DNA from: Sphingobacteriales bacterium
Lineage (GTDB): Bacteria; Bacteroidota; Bacteroidia; Chitinophagales; Chitinophagaceae
Reading direction: 5' to 3'
DNA: 6,844 nucleotides
Assembly (NCBI GenBank): GCA_947463665.1
Contig: CANHUD010000132.1
Location: 1-6,844, forward strand
Part shown: in pieces, positions 5,740-6,844 of the stretch
Layout: each line of letters begins with the position of its first letter
Position numbering within the stretch: the stretch's first letter is position 1
The notes under the pieces: generated by a model
What the model saw: only the letters and a program-made list of their open reading frames with translations
Told to the model about the DNA's origin: nothing
The model's database searches: none
Translations under genes and position numbers: made by a program

Positions 5740-6844
5740 TCAACCTTGGGAATCCAGCAACCGCTGACACATCCATTCCTGTCGGGGCAAATGAAAAGGC
5801 CCTTTGAATAAATTTCCCTTAGCGGTCTGTGCCACACGCCCGTCCCTGTGCAGATACCCAAACCACTCACCATTTTTCTTATCATGAAAATGGGCATATG
5901 CATATTCCCGAATCTGCTCATGCCAATTGAAGTACTTCTCCTCTCCTGTTAACAGATGAGCATATAAGGTAGCAATCATCGTTTCATTCTGTGGCCACCA
6001 GAATTTCATGTCCTGCCAGTACTCCTGAACAGGTTTACCATACACATCCCGGAAATAAAGAATACCGCCATATTCCTTATCCCATCCCCGCTCCCACATG
6101 TAGTCCAGCATCCTACAACCCAGTTCAATCAAGGCTTTATCATGATTCCGATACACCGCCTCGTGCAAAATAAACCAAGCACCTTCAATGGCATGGCCCG
6201 GATTCAGGGTGCGGCCATCAATATGATCAATGATCGATCCGTCAGGCGCTACCTGCTCCATCACACAACGAATATCGTCTTTCACAAAATCCTGTTCTAT
6301 TTCCTTTATCCACTTTTCAATCCATTCATCACAACGCGGATCACCTATCGTCTCTCTTACCTGCTGCGCCGTATTGATCATGATCATGGGTATACCAATC
6401 CCTTTCGCCGACCGGGTGGGTTCAAACTTGGGTTCAAAAAGTCCGGGAGTAGTAGCATACATGATGCACTTCCCAAATAAATCTCTGGCCTTCTCTGCCA
6501 TCCGCTCATCATCAGTAGCCTTCGCAAACGCAGCAAACGCAATGGTAGCAAAGGTCTCAGAAAAAAAATATCGCCGCTTACGTATCGGTTTTCCCTCCCT
6601 TGTTACATGAAAAAACATGCGGCCGTCGGAATCAAAACAATGATTTTCTAAAAACGCTATGCCTTTTCGGGCTCCATCCAGCCACTCCTGCTTTTTCTCA
6701 ACCGTATTGTACAAGGTAGACAGCATCCAGGCAGCCCGGCCCTGGATCCATACGGCCTTATCATCGTCTATCAGACTGCCATCGGCATCCCGCATCAGCA
6801 AATAACCTCCGTACTCCTGATCAATGCTCCTCGGAAACCAGAAA
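5740..6844 (-). CDS. N-acylglucosamine 2-epimerase (AGE/RnBP) family protein, 5' end missing
   Basis: The frame is open from the right edge (first full codon at 6843) to the TGA at 5742-5740, giving 367 visible residues. Family members are about 390-400 residues, so only some 20-30 N-terminal residues are missing. The visible start, FWFPRSIDQEYGGY followed by LLMRDADGSL and KAVWIQGRAAWM, matches the family N-terminus; the TTG at 6801 and the ATG at 6795 are therefore internal. The fold is an (alpha/alpha)6 barrel. The two catalytic histidines of characterised AGEs are apparent: H217 in NPGHAIEGAW and H351 in KGPFHLPR, with a conserved glutamate in FWWPQNE. The GPFHxPR ending favours AGE-type over cellobiose 2-epimerases, which differ there. 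The likely reaction is interconversion of GlcNAc and ManNAc or a related sugar epimerisation/isomerisation in the cytosol; the true substrate is uncertain. The TPR/AraC regulator gene follows 90 bases downstream in the same direction. Confidence 0.92.
   Translation of the reverse strand, partial: FWFPRSIDQEYGGYLLMRDADGSLIDDDKAVWIQGRAAWMLSTLYNTVEKKQEWLDGARKGIAFLENHCFDSDGRMFFHVTREGKPIRKRRYFFSETFATIAFAAFAKATDDERMAEKARDLFGKCIMYATTPGLFEPKFEPTRSAKGIGIPMIMINTAQQVRETIGDPRCDEWIEKWIKEIEQDFVKDDIRCVMEQVAPDGSIIDHIDGRTLNPGHAIEGAWFILHEAVYRNHDKALIELGCRMLDYMWERGWDKEYGGILYFRDVYGKPVQEYWQDMKFWWPQNETMIATLYAHLLTGEEKYFNWHEQIREYAYAHFHDKKNGEWFGYLHRDGRVAQTAKGNLFKGPFHLPRQEWMCQRLLDSQG

Noticed and set aside
5991..6610. 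Three overlapping open frames of 60-126 codons on the plus strand within the epimerase gene
   Set aside because: They are antisense to the conserved epimerase sequence, overlap one another and show no domain-like pattern.
6793..6801. TTG at 6801 or ATG at 6795 as the start of the epimerase
   Set aside because: The frame stays open to the right edge, and the 14 upstream residues (FWFPRSIDQEYGGY) match the conserved N-terminal part of the family, so the true start lies outside the window.

Overview
The window looks like chromosomal DNA from a Bacteroidota bacterium, plausibly a Chitinophaga-like member of the Chitinophagaceae. This is inferred from four things: a perfect TAnnTTTG -7 promoter box, starts without a clear Shine-Dalgarno sequence, a membrane protein combining TPRs with an AraC-type HTH, and moderate GC with a simple convergent/divergent gene layout. 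No mobile element, CRISPR array, rRNA or tRNA was seen.

Layout from left to right: (1) bases 83 to 1, minus strand, hold the first 27 codons of a protein that looks like a sodium:solute symporter and runs off the left edge. (2) A 145-base divergent control region. (3) A complete myo-inositol oxygenase (MIOX) on the plus strand, closed by a strong intrinsic terminator. (4) A complete 828-residue P-type cation ATPase, also on the plus strand, whose start codon lies just past that terminator. (5) A 244-base convergent gap. A hairpin sits exactly at the ATPase stop codon, and its T-tract serves the minus strand. (6) A 575-residue membrane-spanning TPR/AraC-type regulator on the minus strand. (7) Most of an N-acylglucosamine 2-epimerase family gene on the minus strand, open at the right edge.

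How the genes may work together: the symporter and MIOX are divergent and share a control region, so they could form a small unit for taking up and oxidising a polyol such as myo-inositol (uptake, then cleavage to D-glucuronate). The symporter substrate cannot be read from 27 residues. The epimerase and the TPR/AraC gene run in the same direction with a 90-base gap and may be co-transcribed. The regulator might respond to sugar or envelope signals, but nothing here shows its ligand or targets. The P-type ATPase appears to be an independent transporter; it lacks several classical Ca2+ ligand residues, so its ion is unknown.

I did not find convincing evidence of an undescribed multi-gene system. 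The best leads are the symporter/MIOX pairing, the one-piece transmembrane regulator, the altered ion-site residues of the ATPase, and the compact terminator arrangements on both sides of the ATPase gene.
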